Assembly: GCA_000314955.1 (NCBI GenBank)
Contig: BAEM01000031.1
Coordinates: 26,392 to 90,391, forward strand
Reading direction: 5' to 3'
Length of the DNA: 64,000 nt
From: Paraglaciecola chathamensis S18K6
GTDB lineage: Bacteria > Pseudomonadota > Gammaproteobacteria > Enterobacterales > Alteromonadaceae
This document shows, piece by piece, positions 56,232 to 64,000 of this stretch. The notes below the pieces were generated by a model, which worked only from the letters and a program-made list of their open reading frames with translations, did no database searches and had not been told where the DNA came from. The position numbers were made by a program, and so were the translations under genes. The stretch's first letter is position 1, and the number at the start of each line of letters is the position of its first letter.

Positions 56232-59200
56232 TTATTCCCGTTCAGTTACCGGTACTCTGCCCATATCGTCCAACTTCTGGCCTTTGACCAACATGGATAG
56301 CTTGCGCATCAATACGTAAAAGACAGGGGTAAATATCAAGCCAAAGAATGTCACACCTAACATGCCACTAAATACGGCAACACCCAGAGCTTGACGCATT
56401 TCTGCGCCGGCACCTGTAGCCACCGCCAGAGGTAACACGCCAAGAATAAAGGCGAATGAGGTCATCAAAATCGGACGTAAGCGTAACTTGGCAGCGTCAC
56501 TGGCCGCTTCATACAACCCTGCACCTTCATGCTCACGGTGGCGGGCAAACTCCACAATTAGGATGGCGTTCTTACTGGCTAAACCAACAAGTACAATCAG
56601 GCCAACTTGCGTCAGTATGTTGTTGTCTAGTCCCATTAAGTGCACACCCACAATGGCGCTCAGAAGGCACATAGGTACAATAAGTATGACTGACAGGGGT
56701 AATGTCCAGCTTTCGTAAAGGGCGACCAATAGTAAGAACACGAATACCACAGCAAAGGCAAACGCCAGCATACCTGTGCTGCCTGATTGTTGCTCTTGAT
56801 ACGCTAATTCAGTCCACTCGTAGCTAATACCGTCAGGTAAAATTTCCGCAGCGAGTCGCTCCATAGTGGCAATCGCTTCGCCTGAGCTAAAACCAGGTGC
56901 TGTACTACCAATGAGATCGGCCGCTGGATACAAGTTGTATCTCGGCACTCGCGATGGGCCAGAGCGATATTCAAATGTCGCCACAGAGCTCAAAGGCACC
57001 ATTTCACCGTCAGAATTACGCACTCGGATACGTCCGATGTCATCCGCTTCCATCCGATAAGGTGCATCGGCCTGTGCGGTCACGCGGAACGTTCTGCCTA
57101 AATAACTAAAATCATTAACGAATGCGCTACCCAGATAAATTTCCAACGCACTGAATACATCCGACACAGACACACCTAAGCGTTCGACGCGTTCTCTGTC
57201 TATATCTGCATAAAGCTGGGGTGTACTGGTTTCAAAAAAACTAAACACGGCTGTGGTAGCGGGTTCTTGGTTTGCTGCCCCAGCTAATTGCCACATGGCT
57301 TGTTCAAGCGCAGCTAAACCTCGGCCACTTCTGTCTTCAAGCATCATTTTAAAGCCGCCGCCATTGCCGATACCACGAACGGGCGGTGGCGGGATAACCA
57401 CCACGTTCGCTGAATCAATCGAACTCATTTGTGCTCTAGCATCCCCCAATACGCTATCAAATGTTGCACCTAGCTGTGCTCGCTCATCAAATGATTTCAT
57501 AATGGCAAAGATTGCTGCCGAGTTGGTCGCATTGGTAAAGGTTGCACCTGAGAAACCAGCAAAGGCTACGGCATTTTCCACGCCTTCAATACTCAGTAGT
57601 TTATCAACGGCCTCTTGCACCACCGCATCCGTGCGTGACAATGACGCACCAGAGGGTAATTGCACACCAACGATTAGGTAACCTTGGTCTTGCGCTGGAA
57701 TAAAGCCTTTGGGCACTATGCTAAACATATAAACCGTGAAGCCCATGAGCAACACATAGACAAAAGACACAAGCGCACCGTGGCGAACCAATTTAGACAC
57801 CATACGCGCGTATTTATCTGAGGTTCTGTCCATGCCTCGGTTAAATTTGCCGGATAAGTAATGGAACATACCCGTTTTTTCAGATTCGTCTTTATGTGGC
57901 TTGAATAACACCGCAGAAATAGCCGGGCTAAGTATCAGTGATACCGACACTGAGATGATCGTCGCGACCGCAATGGTTATGCCGAATTGACTGTAAAACT
58001 GCCCCGATATCCCGTCCACAAAGGCTGTTGGTAAAAATACCGCTACCAAGACTAACCCGATGGCTAATACCGCCCCGCCAACTTCAGTCATTGTTTGACG
58101 AGCGGCTTTTAACGGGCGCATACCTTGTGCCATTAAGCGCTCCATATTCTCAACCACCACTATGGCATCATCAACAACAATACCAATGGCCAGCACCAAA
58201 CCGAATAGGGTTAAGTTGTTTAACGAGAATCCTAGGGCGCTTAGTACGGCAAATGTTCCAACCAATGAAATAGGAATGGCGATAATAGGAATAAGCGCTG
58301 CACGCCAATTCTGCAAGAACACCATAATAACCAATACGACCAGCGCTATTGCTTCATATATGGTGTGCTCTACCGCAGTGATTGACTCACTGATAAAGTC
58401 AGTGGGGTTATACGCTATCTCATAGGTTAAATCTGGTGGGAAGTTTTTCGCCACTTCAACCATGGCAGCTTTGATTGCGTCTGCTGTTTTTATCGCATTA
58501 GAGCCAGGGCGTTGAAATACAGGCATAGCGACTGCTTTTTTATCGCCTAAATAACCACGTGTCGTGTAACTTTCAGCCCCCAATTCAACACGGCCTACAT
58601 CGCGTAAACGTACTATTTTTCCGTCTTGGTTTTTAATAATGACGTTTTCGAATTCTTCAGGCTCAATCAATTGACCTTGGGTTTGTACATTGAGCTCAAA
58701 GGCGGTTTGCCCTGCATCAACAGGGGATTGGTTTAAGGTACCACTGGCCACCTGAATATTTTGCCCTTGTAGGGCGGTCACGACTTCCGATGCAGTCATA
58801 TCAAGAGACGCAATGATATCTGGATCAAGCCAAACCCGCATAGAGTATTGGCTAGCGCCGAAGGTCAATATATCGCCAACCCCATCGATTCGCGACAACT
58901 GGTCACGAATTTGCAGCGCTGCATAGTTAGCAATATAGGTTTGGTCGTATGTTCCGTTGGGGGAATACATGTTGACCACTAACATCAAATCCGGTGAGTT
59001 CTTTTTGGTGGTGATCCCTAAACGACGCACCGTTTCAGGCAGCCTTGGCTCTGCAATGGCCACGCGGTTTTGCACTTGTACTTGGGCATTGTCTAAATCG
59101 GTGCCGAGTTTAAATGTTACGGTAATCGTTACTCGCCCATCTGCGGTAGACTGCGACGACATATACAGCATGTTTTCCACGCCGTTAATTTCTTGCTCAA

Positions 59201-59399
59201 GCGGCGTCGCCACGGTTTTAGCTGCGACTTCAGCACTGGCTCCGGGATAAGTCGCAACGACCTGAACAGTTGGCGGTGCAATTTGAGGGTATTGCTCAAC
59301 CGGTAAGCTGAAGTAGGCGAGACTACCAATAATTAAGACAATGATGGCTAATACCGAAGCGAACTTCGGTCTATCTATAAAAAAGTGGGATATATTCAT
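56232..59399 (-). CDS. RND multidrug efflux pump, inner-membrane subunit (HAE-1, AcrB-like)
   Basis: A 1055-residue proton-driven exporter that works with a periplasmic adaptor and an outer-membrane channel. It starts MNISHFFIDRPKFASVLAII, has the porter-domain TYPGASAEVAAKTVATPLEQEINGV, twelve predicted helices and the proton-relay aspartates in GIVVDDAIVVVENMERLM near 400. The second half repeats the pattern (FSSGEAIATMERLA, GLASKNAILIVEFAR). The adaptor gene lies 12 bases upstream in the same operon. No TolC-type gene is in the window, so the channel must be encoded elsewhere. Confidence 0.95.
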   Translation of the reverse strand: MNISHFFIDRPKFASVLAIIVLIIGSLAYFSLPVEQYPQIAPPTVQVVATYPGASAEVAAKTVATPLEQEINGVENMLYMSSQSTADGRVTITVTFKLGTDLDNAQVQVQNRVAIAEPRLPETVRRLGITTKKNSPDLMLVVNMYSPNGTYDQTYIANYAALQIRDQLSRIDGVGDILTFGASQYSMRVWLDPDIIASLDMTASEVVTALQGQNIQVASGTLNQSPVDAGQTAFELNVQTQGQLIEPEEFENVIIKNQDGKIVRLRDVGRVELGAESYTTRGYLGDKKAVAMPVFQRPGSNAIKTADAIKAAMVEVAKNFPPDLTYEIAYNPTDFISESITAVEHTIYEAIALVVLVIMVFLQNWRAALIPIIAIPISLVGTFAVLSALGFSLNNLTLFGLVLAIGIVVDDAIVVVENMERLMAQGMRPLKAARQTMTEVGGAVLAIGLVLVAVFLPTAFVDGISGQFYSQFGITIAVATIISVSVSLILSPAISAVLFKPHKDESEKTGMFHYLSGKFNRGMDRTSDKYARMVSKLVRHGALVSFVYVLLMGFTVYMFSIVPKGFIPAQDQGYLIVGVQLPSGASLSRTDAVVQEAVDKLLSIEGVENAVAFAGFSGATFTNATNSAAIFAIMKSFDERAQLGATFDSVLGDARAQMSSIDSANVVVIPPPPVRGIGNGGGFKMMLEDRSGRGLAALEQAMWQLAGAANQEPATTAVFSFFETSTPQLYADIDRERVERLGVSVSDVFSALEIYLGSAFVNDFSYLGRTFRVTAQADAPYRMEADDIGRIRVRNSDGEMVPLSSVATFEYRSGPSRVPRYNLYPAADLIGSTAPGFSSGEAIATMERLAAEILPDGISYEWTELAYQEQQSGSTGMLAFAFAVVFVFLLLVALYESWTLPLSVILIVPMCLLSAIVGVHLMGLDNNILTQVGLIVLVGLASKNAILIVEFARHREHEGAGLYEAASDAAKLRLRPILMTSFAFILGVLPLAVATGAGAEMRQALGVAVFSGMLGVTFFGLIFTPVFYVLMRKLSMLVKGQKLDDMGRVPVTERE

Positions 59400-59411
59400 T
59401 ATTTGCGGCCC

Positions 59412-60527
59412 TTACAGCGAGTATTGGCTAGAAAGGTCAACATTTTCCGCCTGTACTGGGCTGCCCGGACGAGCGCGCATTAGGTTGTTCAGTATGATGC
59501 TGTCATCTTGTGTTAGCCCAGACTCAATGACGCGTAATTCTTTGGTGTGCAACTTACCCAAAGTCACAAATTTACGGTCGACCTTTCCTTCGCTGTTTAC
59601 CACAAAAACGAATTTTCGCGATTGATCAGTGCCGATAACTTCATCCGGAATAAGGATTTTCTCTACGTTTAATTCAGACAACAAGCGAATACGACCAAAT
59701 AAGCCTGGAACGATAAAACCGCCCGGATTATCAAGCACAGCACGGCCCACTATGGTGCCTGTGTTCTGGTCTATTTGATTGTCTACAAAGTCCATTACGC
59801 CAGTGTGAACAAATTCTTCTTCATCTTGTAAACGCACTTTTACTGGGTTCGAGGCATTCCGTGAGCTTTCACGTTTGTTTGATTGGCTAAGGCGAATGTA
59901 TTTAAGCAAGTCTCGCTCGCCAGCATCGAAATAAAAGTGAATAGGGTCGATAGAAACAACATTGGTTAGCAAAGTTGCATTAGTCGCAGTACCATTGATG
60001 AGGTTCCCTTCGTTGACTAAATCACGAGATACGACGCCATCTATCGGAGATTTTACTTCAGTGAATTCTAAGTCTAGTTTAGCCGTCTCTAAATTAGCTC
60101 GTGCGGTATCGTATTCGTTCTGACGACGATCTACTTCTTCTTGAGAAAGAGAATTTTTCTTACGGAGGTCATTACCACGGTCCAACTCTTTTTTCGCTAA
60201 AGAAAATTGTGACTCGGCGCTTTGTAAGGCAATTTTGAATGGGCGCTGGTCGATTACAAAAAGTACGTCGCCTTTTTTTACGGTCTGGCCATCTTTAAAG
60301 TTAACTTTGTCGAGATAACCGCTCACTCGGGCTCGAATATCCACTTTCTGGGTTGCATCAAAGCGCCCTGTGTACTCGTCCCACTGGGTGATAACCGCTT
60401 TAATCGGCGCGCTCACTTTCACCGGTAAGGCTTGTGGAGCGGCGTTTTGTTGCTCTTCTTGCTTCGAACACGCAGTCACTGTGGTCAAAAGTATGGTTGT
60501 CAGTATATAGAGCTTGAATAAGCGCAT
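59412..60527 (-). CDS. RND efflux periplasmic adaptor (membrane fusion) lipoprotein
   Basis: A 371-residue protein with a lipoprotein signal (TTVTACSKQEE, lipid-attachment Cys near 20). The domains are lipoyl/beta-barrel (VDIRARVSGYLDKVNFKDGQTVKKGDVLFVID near 65-97), an alpha-helical hairpin (about 105-165), and the beta-barrel and membrane-proximal parts (about 175-365). The pattern is MexA/AcrA-like. First gene of the two-gene pump operon. An inverted repeat about 100 bases upstream may be a regulator site. Confidence 0.93.
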   Translation of the reverse strand: MRLFKLYILTTILLTTVTACSKQEEQQNAAPQALPVKVSAPIKAVITQWDEYTGRFDATQKVDIRARVSGYLDKVNFKDGQTVKKGDVLFVIDQRPFKIALQSAESQFSLAKKELDRGNDLRKKNSLSQEEVDRRQNEYDTARANLETAKLDLEFTEVKSPIDGVVSRDLVNEGNLINGTATNATLLTNVVSIDPIHFYFDAGERDLLKYIRLSQSNKRESSRNASNPVKVRLQDEEEFVHTGVMDFVDNQIDQNTGTIVGRAVLDNPGGFIVPGLFGRIRLLSELNVEKILIPDEVIGTDQSRKFVFVVNSEGKVDRKFVTLGKLHTKELRVIESGLTQDDSIILNNLMRARPGSPVQAENVDLSSQYSL

Positions 60528-60875
60528 TAAATTAAATCCTCGTCTGGTGTGAGCAACTCACGCCTAATATAAAGTGGTTTCGGTTTTACAAAGTATGGCT
60601 GATATAGAATACGTTTCTATTAAAGTACCTTTGAATTAGGCATTTCAAAGGAATACACAGGTGAATCACCTAATTTCAACATTTTCTTTCTCTGTATGAG
60701 GAATCGACCGACTAAAAGCGAACAGCATTTCATTGAAAATATGCCCACGCGTTAATTGATCAGGCGGTCTTGAAAAAGCAGGTGCGGAAATGGGGATCAA
60801 AAATGAGCGATCAAGGCCTGTACTGTAGAATGGCAGGTTATATCTTATATGGCCTGGTTATATATGATGTTTCTT
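60528..60875. other. Intergenic region upstream of the RND operon
   Basis: About 348 bases without a supported gene. It contains the promoter side of the pump operon and the 3' flank of the HD-GYP-like gene. An inverted repeat CCTTTGAA (60628-60635)/TTCAAAGG (60644-60651) with an 8-base spacer is present. No T-run terminator was seen for the HD-GYP-like gene. Confidence 0.5.
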
Positions 60876-62360
60876 TCATCGAGTGATAGATGGCCACAAA
60901 TTTTGTTGCTTTTTAAAGTGGAAGAACCCATGGGGCGACCAGCTTTTTGGCAGCAATGCTTTATCTTTAGGTTGAGCTAACTCGCTGGCAATGTTGTCAG
61001 CGAGTGAGCTGAGCACCTCAGGGGACAGCTTAGAAAAATGCGCCGATACATGCTCAAAAAACAAGTTTTGTGTTTGCTTTATTCTACGCTGTGCGCCTCG
61101 CTTGCAGCTTGGATCTAGTGTGCTAACTACCCTACATAAGGGTTCACTAGGGTGAGCAGGATTTAACTCATTGACCACAGCATATGCGTAGTGTTTTGGC
61201 ATGTTGCCCTGTGTCGGTTCTTGGCAAAACACGACGCCAAAACCCATAGGAAAGTGGCCCACAACTTGTTGTAAGGCTTGGGCGCTAGCGACAGATAGCG
61301 CCCCCTTTTGGGCTGAATGCTGCACAACTTTTGTCGCTTTAGGTAAATCAGCATAGTTAAATTTAGGTTTGCTAGACAACACAATAGAGGTATAAATTTG
61401 GGCCGCTTTTAGAATACTACCTAAAGCACCATCTGGTTTTACAGCGCTGTTTAACATACTTTGTAACAATCGAGCTCGGTTACTTTCACGTTTACAAAAG
61501 CGTGCTTTACGCTCAGAAAAGGCAGCGCTATCGTCATTCTCCTCAGTAAACTCGGCTTCCCCGAGGCCGCGCAATGCAAATTCAGAGGTTTGCTCGTGAT
61601 TCATGATTAATAGCGGAACACGCACATCTTTTTCTAAAACGCGAAACGGGTTTAGTGATCCGTCTGAGCCTTTTAACAAGCGCTGAATTTCTGGGTGCTG
61701 CATGCCTATGTCTTGAATGATGGCTGCACTTAGCAATGGTATAGCGACGTCCCGTTGGAATATATTCAATACGTCAGCCCCCGCTTTAGGGCTAGAAAAA
61801 CGTGACGACTCATGGAAGCGGCTTACTATGTACTCGTTCTCGACCTGCTGGTTTTTTAACATCTGATCTAGTAGCCGCAAGCTCAACACCGCTTTATATA
61901 AAGGTTTGAAACGTTGATGTATTCGGGCTACACCGTTACCTTCAGTGGGGCATAGTAACAGGAGTGTGGCGAGAACCTTCGCACTTTTAAGCTGGGTTTC
62001 TTGCCAATCTTTACCTTCACAAAGCTGAATGATCTCAGTCGTTATCTGGGCTAATAATTTAAGGCGCGCATAGCGCTGTCGTGCTTGTTTGACTGTTTCA
62101 TCTTTCAACGCCTTTTGGGCTTTTTGATAAAAGTCGCGAAACTGCTTTTTTTGCACTTCGTTTATGGCCGATTCAACTTCCTTGCGCTTTTCCTCAATAT
62201 TTTTTTCAAGTTGCGCAATAGTGTGTTGCTGGCTCTGTGCGCCTTGAAAATAAATTTCAGCTTGCTCAAAAAGTGATTCTTTATTTTGCGTAGCATCATC
62301 TATTTTTGCCACCAACGCATTTACCGATCTTGTAAATGCATTATCTATCGGTGTCGCCAT
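60876..62360 (-). CDS. Unrecognised protein, probably a degenerate HD-GYP domain with coiled-coil N-terminus
   Basis: A 494-residue cytoplasmic protein. Residues 35-115 are charged and helical (IAQLEKNIEEKRKEVESAINE), likely coiled coil. Between about 125 and 395 the order of segments resembles HD-GYP phosphodiesterases: AIIQDIGMQHPEIQRLLKG in place of HDIGK-type, a NHEQTSEFALRGLG segment in place of HHE..DGSGYP, and VVGHFPMGFGVVF in place of the closing LLGIYPPGxxV. The metal His-Asp and GYP residues are not preserved, so catalysis is unlikely. A role as c-di-GMP-related or protein-interaction module is inference. It is transcribed alone. Confidence 0.65.
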   Translation of the reverse strand: MATPIDNAFTRSVNALVAKIDDATQNKESLFEQAEIYFQGAQSQQHTIAQLEKNIEEKRKEVESAINEVQKKQFRDFYQKAQKALKDETVKQARQRYARLKLLAQITTEIIQLCEGKDWQETQLKSAKVLATLLLLCPTEGNGVARIHQRFKPLYKAVLSLRLLDQMLKNQQVENEYIVSRFHESSRFSSPKAGADVLNIFQRDVAIPLLSAAIIQDIGMQHPEIQRLLKGSDGSLNPFRVLEKDVRVPLLIMNHEQTSEFALRGLGEAEFTEENDDSAAFSERKARFCKRESNRARLLQSMLNSAVKPDGALGSILKAAQIYTSIVLSSKPKFNYADLPKATKVVQHSAQKGALSVASAQALQQVVGHFPMGFGVVFCQEPTQGNMPKHYAYAVVNELNPAHPSEPLCRVVSTLDPSCKRGAQRRIKQTQNLFFEHVSAHFSKLSPEVLSSLADNIASELAQPKDKALLPKSWSPHGFFHFKKQQNLWPSITR

Positions 62361-62584
62361 ATTCGGTATCCTGTGGGTATTGCGAGCCGCTTGCTGCGGT
62401 CTATAAGTCTAGCCTAAAAAAAACCAGCAAGTCACTGATTTTGTTTAGCTTTGCATTAGGGCATATATTTTCGCGAGAAGTGGTTAATAAAGTACTCTAC
62501 CAGATAAGGTTAAGTGCATGGGATACTTGCTATTTTACCCAGAGCACTATTGAATAATGAGGAACTTAACGTAGGAGAACGATA

Positions 62585-63106
62585 GTGTTGAAGCAAATCA
62601 AGATGGTGAGTGTGTGCGTACTACTAAGTTGTTTGTTGGCAAGCTGCAGCCATTCGAATGCCAATGACGCTGAATTAGATGGTAAGAGTATAGTGGGTGA
62701 GACGCTACTGGGAGAAGTTAGCGCAGAAAAGTTGTTTGCTCAATATCCAGCGTTCCAAGCAGAATACAAGGCATATAAACCAAGTAAGCAGGAGTTGGCA
62801 GCTGTCGCCGAACTCAAAAAAGATACCTTGTTGGTACTGTTCGGTACCTGGTGCCACGACAGCCAGCGTGAAGTGCCGAGTTTGTTAAAAACCTTTGATT
62901 TAAGTGGGCTGGACGTCCCTAAGTTAACCTTAGTCGCAGTCGATACAAAGAAAACGGACCCCCAAGGCATAGCGCAAAAATACAATCTTAAGTACACACC
63001 AACCTTTATTTTACTTCACGATGATAAAGAGTTAGGGCGCGTTGTTGAAAGGCCGAAAACCAGCTTAACCCAAGACTTAAAAGCCCTAGCTAAGGCCACG
63101 CAATAA
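62585..63106 (+). CDS. Thioredoxin-like lipoprotein
   Basis: A 173-residue protein starting at GTG (AGGAGA seven bases upstream). The signal peptide ends in a lipobox, LLASC near residue 21. A thioredoxin fold follows (about 70-170): DTLLVLFGTWCHDSQREVPSLLKTF carries a single-cysteine CHDS site instead of CxxC, and YTPTFILLHD holds the cis-proline. WCxDS thioredoxin-like proteins are a known bacterial subgroup; redox exchange would need another cysteine or a thiol. It is probably anchored in the periplasm. Divergent from the HD-GYP-like gene. Confidence 0.85.
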   Translation: MLKQIKMVSVCVLLSCLLASCSHSNANDAELDGKSIVGETLLGEVSAEKLFAQYPAFQAEYKAYKPSKQELAAVAELKKDTLLVLFGTWCHDSQREVPSLLKTFDLSGLDVPKLTLVAVDTKKTDPQGIAQKYNLKYTPTFILLHDDKELGRVVERPKTSLTQDLKALAKATQ

Positions 63107-63172
63107 TTTTTGCACAGCCGTGGGTACTAGGCCTAGTTAATACCGCAGCTGGTTTAAAGCCGAGCAAAGCAG

Positions 63173-63198
63173 AGCAGGCGTACCTATCCTGCTTTTTG
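63173..63198 (+). terminator. Probable terminator after the thioredoxin-like gene
   Basis: AGCAGG and CCTGCT pair around a 9-base loop and are followed by TTTTTG. The short stem makes it moderately supported. Confidence 0.6.
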
Positions 63199-63221
63199 TT
63201 CGCTATTCAGCGGTTAATTTG

Positions 63222-63656
63222 CTATTCAGCGGTTAAATTAAACTCAAGGGTGATTTTGGTATCAAGCAGTTGTGAAACTGGGCAGTTTTCTTTCGCGTCT
63301 TGCGCTATCTGCTTAAACTCGTCTTCGGTTATGTCTGCCACCACGGCGTTTAACGTTAACGCCGATTGGCTTATTTCGTAGCCATCATCTGTTTTGTCTA
63401 AACTGATTTTCGCGGTGGTTTTCAGCTCTCCGTCTTCATATCCAGCATCTGCTAGGGCGAGTGAAAGCGCCATGGTAAAACAGCTTGCATGGGCGGCACC
63501 TATTAGCTCTTCAGGGTTACTGCCTTTACCGTCTTCAAAACGGGTATTAAAACCGTATGGGTGATTTGATAATGCACCGGTTTCAGTGGATATACTGCCT
63601 TTACCTTGTTTGCCTAATGGCTTGTAGGTTGCGCTACCAGATTTGACGATACTCAT
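63222..63656 (-). CDS. osmC: OsmC-family peroxiredoxin-like protein
   Basis: Reduces organic hydroperoxides using two cysteines. The 144-residue protein has the OsmC pattern NPEELIGAAHASCFTMALSL with the peroxidatic Cys near 59 and the resolving Cys in ENCPVSQLL near 125, plus the N-terminal SGSATYKPLGKQGKGSISTETGAL. The length and motifs favour OsmC over Ohr. It is convergent with the thioredoxin-like gene and looks monocistronic. Confidence 0.93.
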   Translation of the reverse strand: MSIVKSGSATYKPLGKQGKGSISTETGALSNHPYGFNTRFEDGKGSNPEELIGAAHASCFTMALSLALADAGYEDGELKTTAKISLDKTDDGYEISQSALTLNAVVADITEDEFKQIAQDAKENCPVSQLLDTKITLEFNLTAE

Positions 63657-64000
63657 ATAAATTCTCCTTTCACTGATTTTATTACCTTGATGCTATCTAG
63701 GTAAGCTAATGCCCCTGAGTTAATAAACAAGATCCTCAGGGGGATTCGAAATGTAATATCAGTAATGCAAATGCTCTGCCGCCCTAGCGAATTTCTGTCA
63801 CGGCACGGGGCGCGCAGGCTTTAGCCGTATACCTCAGGTTATAGATGCGCTTATAAACAGTCAGAGCGGTGAAGATTACACAGGCACTGCAATATTTACT
63901 GAAGTGAGCGATGGGATAGCGGTGTAGTGAAACTCGGGTTAGGGCGGGGAGATTTCACAAAGAGGGGTTTAATACCAATCCGCATTAATAAGTGACGCCT
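63657..64000. other. Terminal non-coding region of the window
   Basis: About 344 bases with no supported frame. It holds the upstream flank of osmC and, at its very end, the left terminal repeat of a MITE-like element. Another gene may begin outside the window. Confidence 0.5.
63970..64000 (+). mobile_element. Left end of a second MITE-like element (cut by window end)
   Basis: The first 25 bases (TAATACCAATCCGCATTAAT, then AAGTG) are identical to the left end of the element at 54872. The remainder lies outside the window, so its right end cannot be checked. Confidence 0.65.

Overview
The window looks like chromosomal core sequence of a marine gammaproteobacterium of the order Alteromonadales. 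A Paraglaciecola/Glaciecola-type organism is my best guess, from protein character, moderate GC and gene order; this is inference, since no database search was possible. Support comes from the pilMNOPQ-aroK-aroB-damX-dam-rpe-trpS backbone, a TorF-type outer-membrane protein, DUF2970, the ast arginine catabolism cluster and an A-type RNase P RNA. I found no tRNA, rRNA, CRISPR array, prophage or transposase gene.

Layout. 1-2.2 kb: 3' part of ilvI, then ilvH and convergent tdk. 2.3-8.3 kb: an EAL/GGDEF protein, a GntR regulator with a BenE-type transporter, a BASS-type transporter and an orphan periplasmic binding protein. 8.4-13.3 kb: a tight four-gene operon (acyl-CoA dehydrogenase, APH-family kinase, histidine phosphatase, SDR) with a divergent LysR regulator. 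13.4-21 kb: ammonium transporter, secreted subtilase, an unknown gene, mgtE and a DMT transporter. 21.1-23.4 kb: galT-galK. 23.5-29.4 kb: astC-astA-astD, an HDOD protein and pabA. 29.9-34.5 kb: etfB-etfA-acyl-CoA dehydrogenase and an AraC regulator. 35-47.6 kb: trpS, rpe, torF-like gene, two small genes, dam, damX, aroB, aroK and pilQPONM. 47.7-52.9 kb: penicillin-binding protein 1A, malic enzyme and rnpB. 53.1-60.5 kb: a PAS histidine kinase, a TetR regulator, an MBL-fold hydrolase and an RND efflux pump with its adaptor. 60.9-63.7 kb: a degenerate HD-GYP-like protein, a thioredoxin-like lipoprotein and an OsmC protein.

How the genes work together. Most loci are housekeeping: branched-chain amino acids, aromatic precursors, cell wall, type IV pili and RNA processing. 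Fatty-acid and related oxidation is represented twice: the ETF plus acyl-CoA dehydrogenase operon, and the kinase/acyl-CoA dehydrogenase operon. The second resembles the core of the Pseudomonas levulinate (lva) pathway and the animal ACAD10/ACAD11 proteins, so it may degrade 4-hydroxy acids through a phosphorylated acyl-CoA. I regard it as the best candidate for an incompletely described system here.

The most notable non-coding items are a 90-bp MITE-like element with 25-bp imperfect terminal inverted repeats just upstream of the tetR start, a second copy of its left end running off the window end, and clear palindromic operators for the TetR, GntR and LysR regulators. The phosphoglycolate phosphatase gene usually found between rpe and trpS in relatives is absent here.
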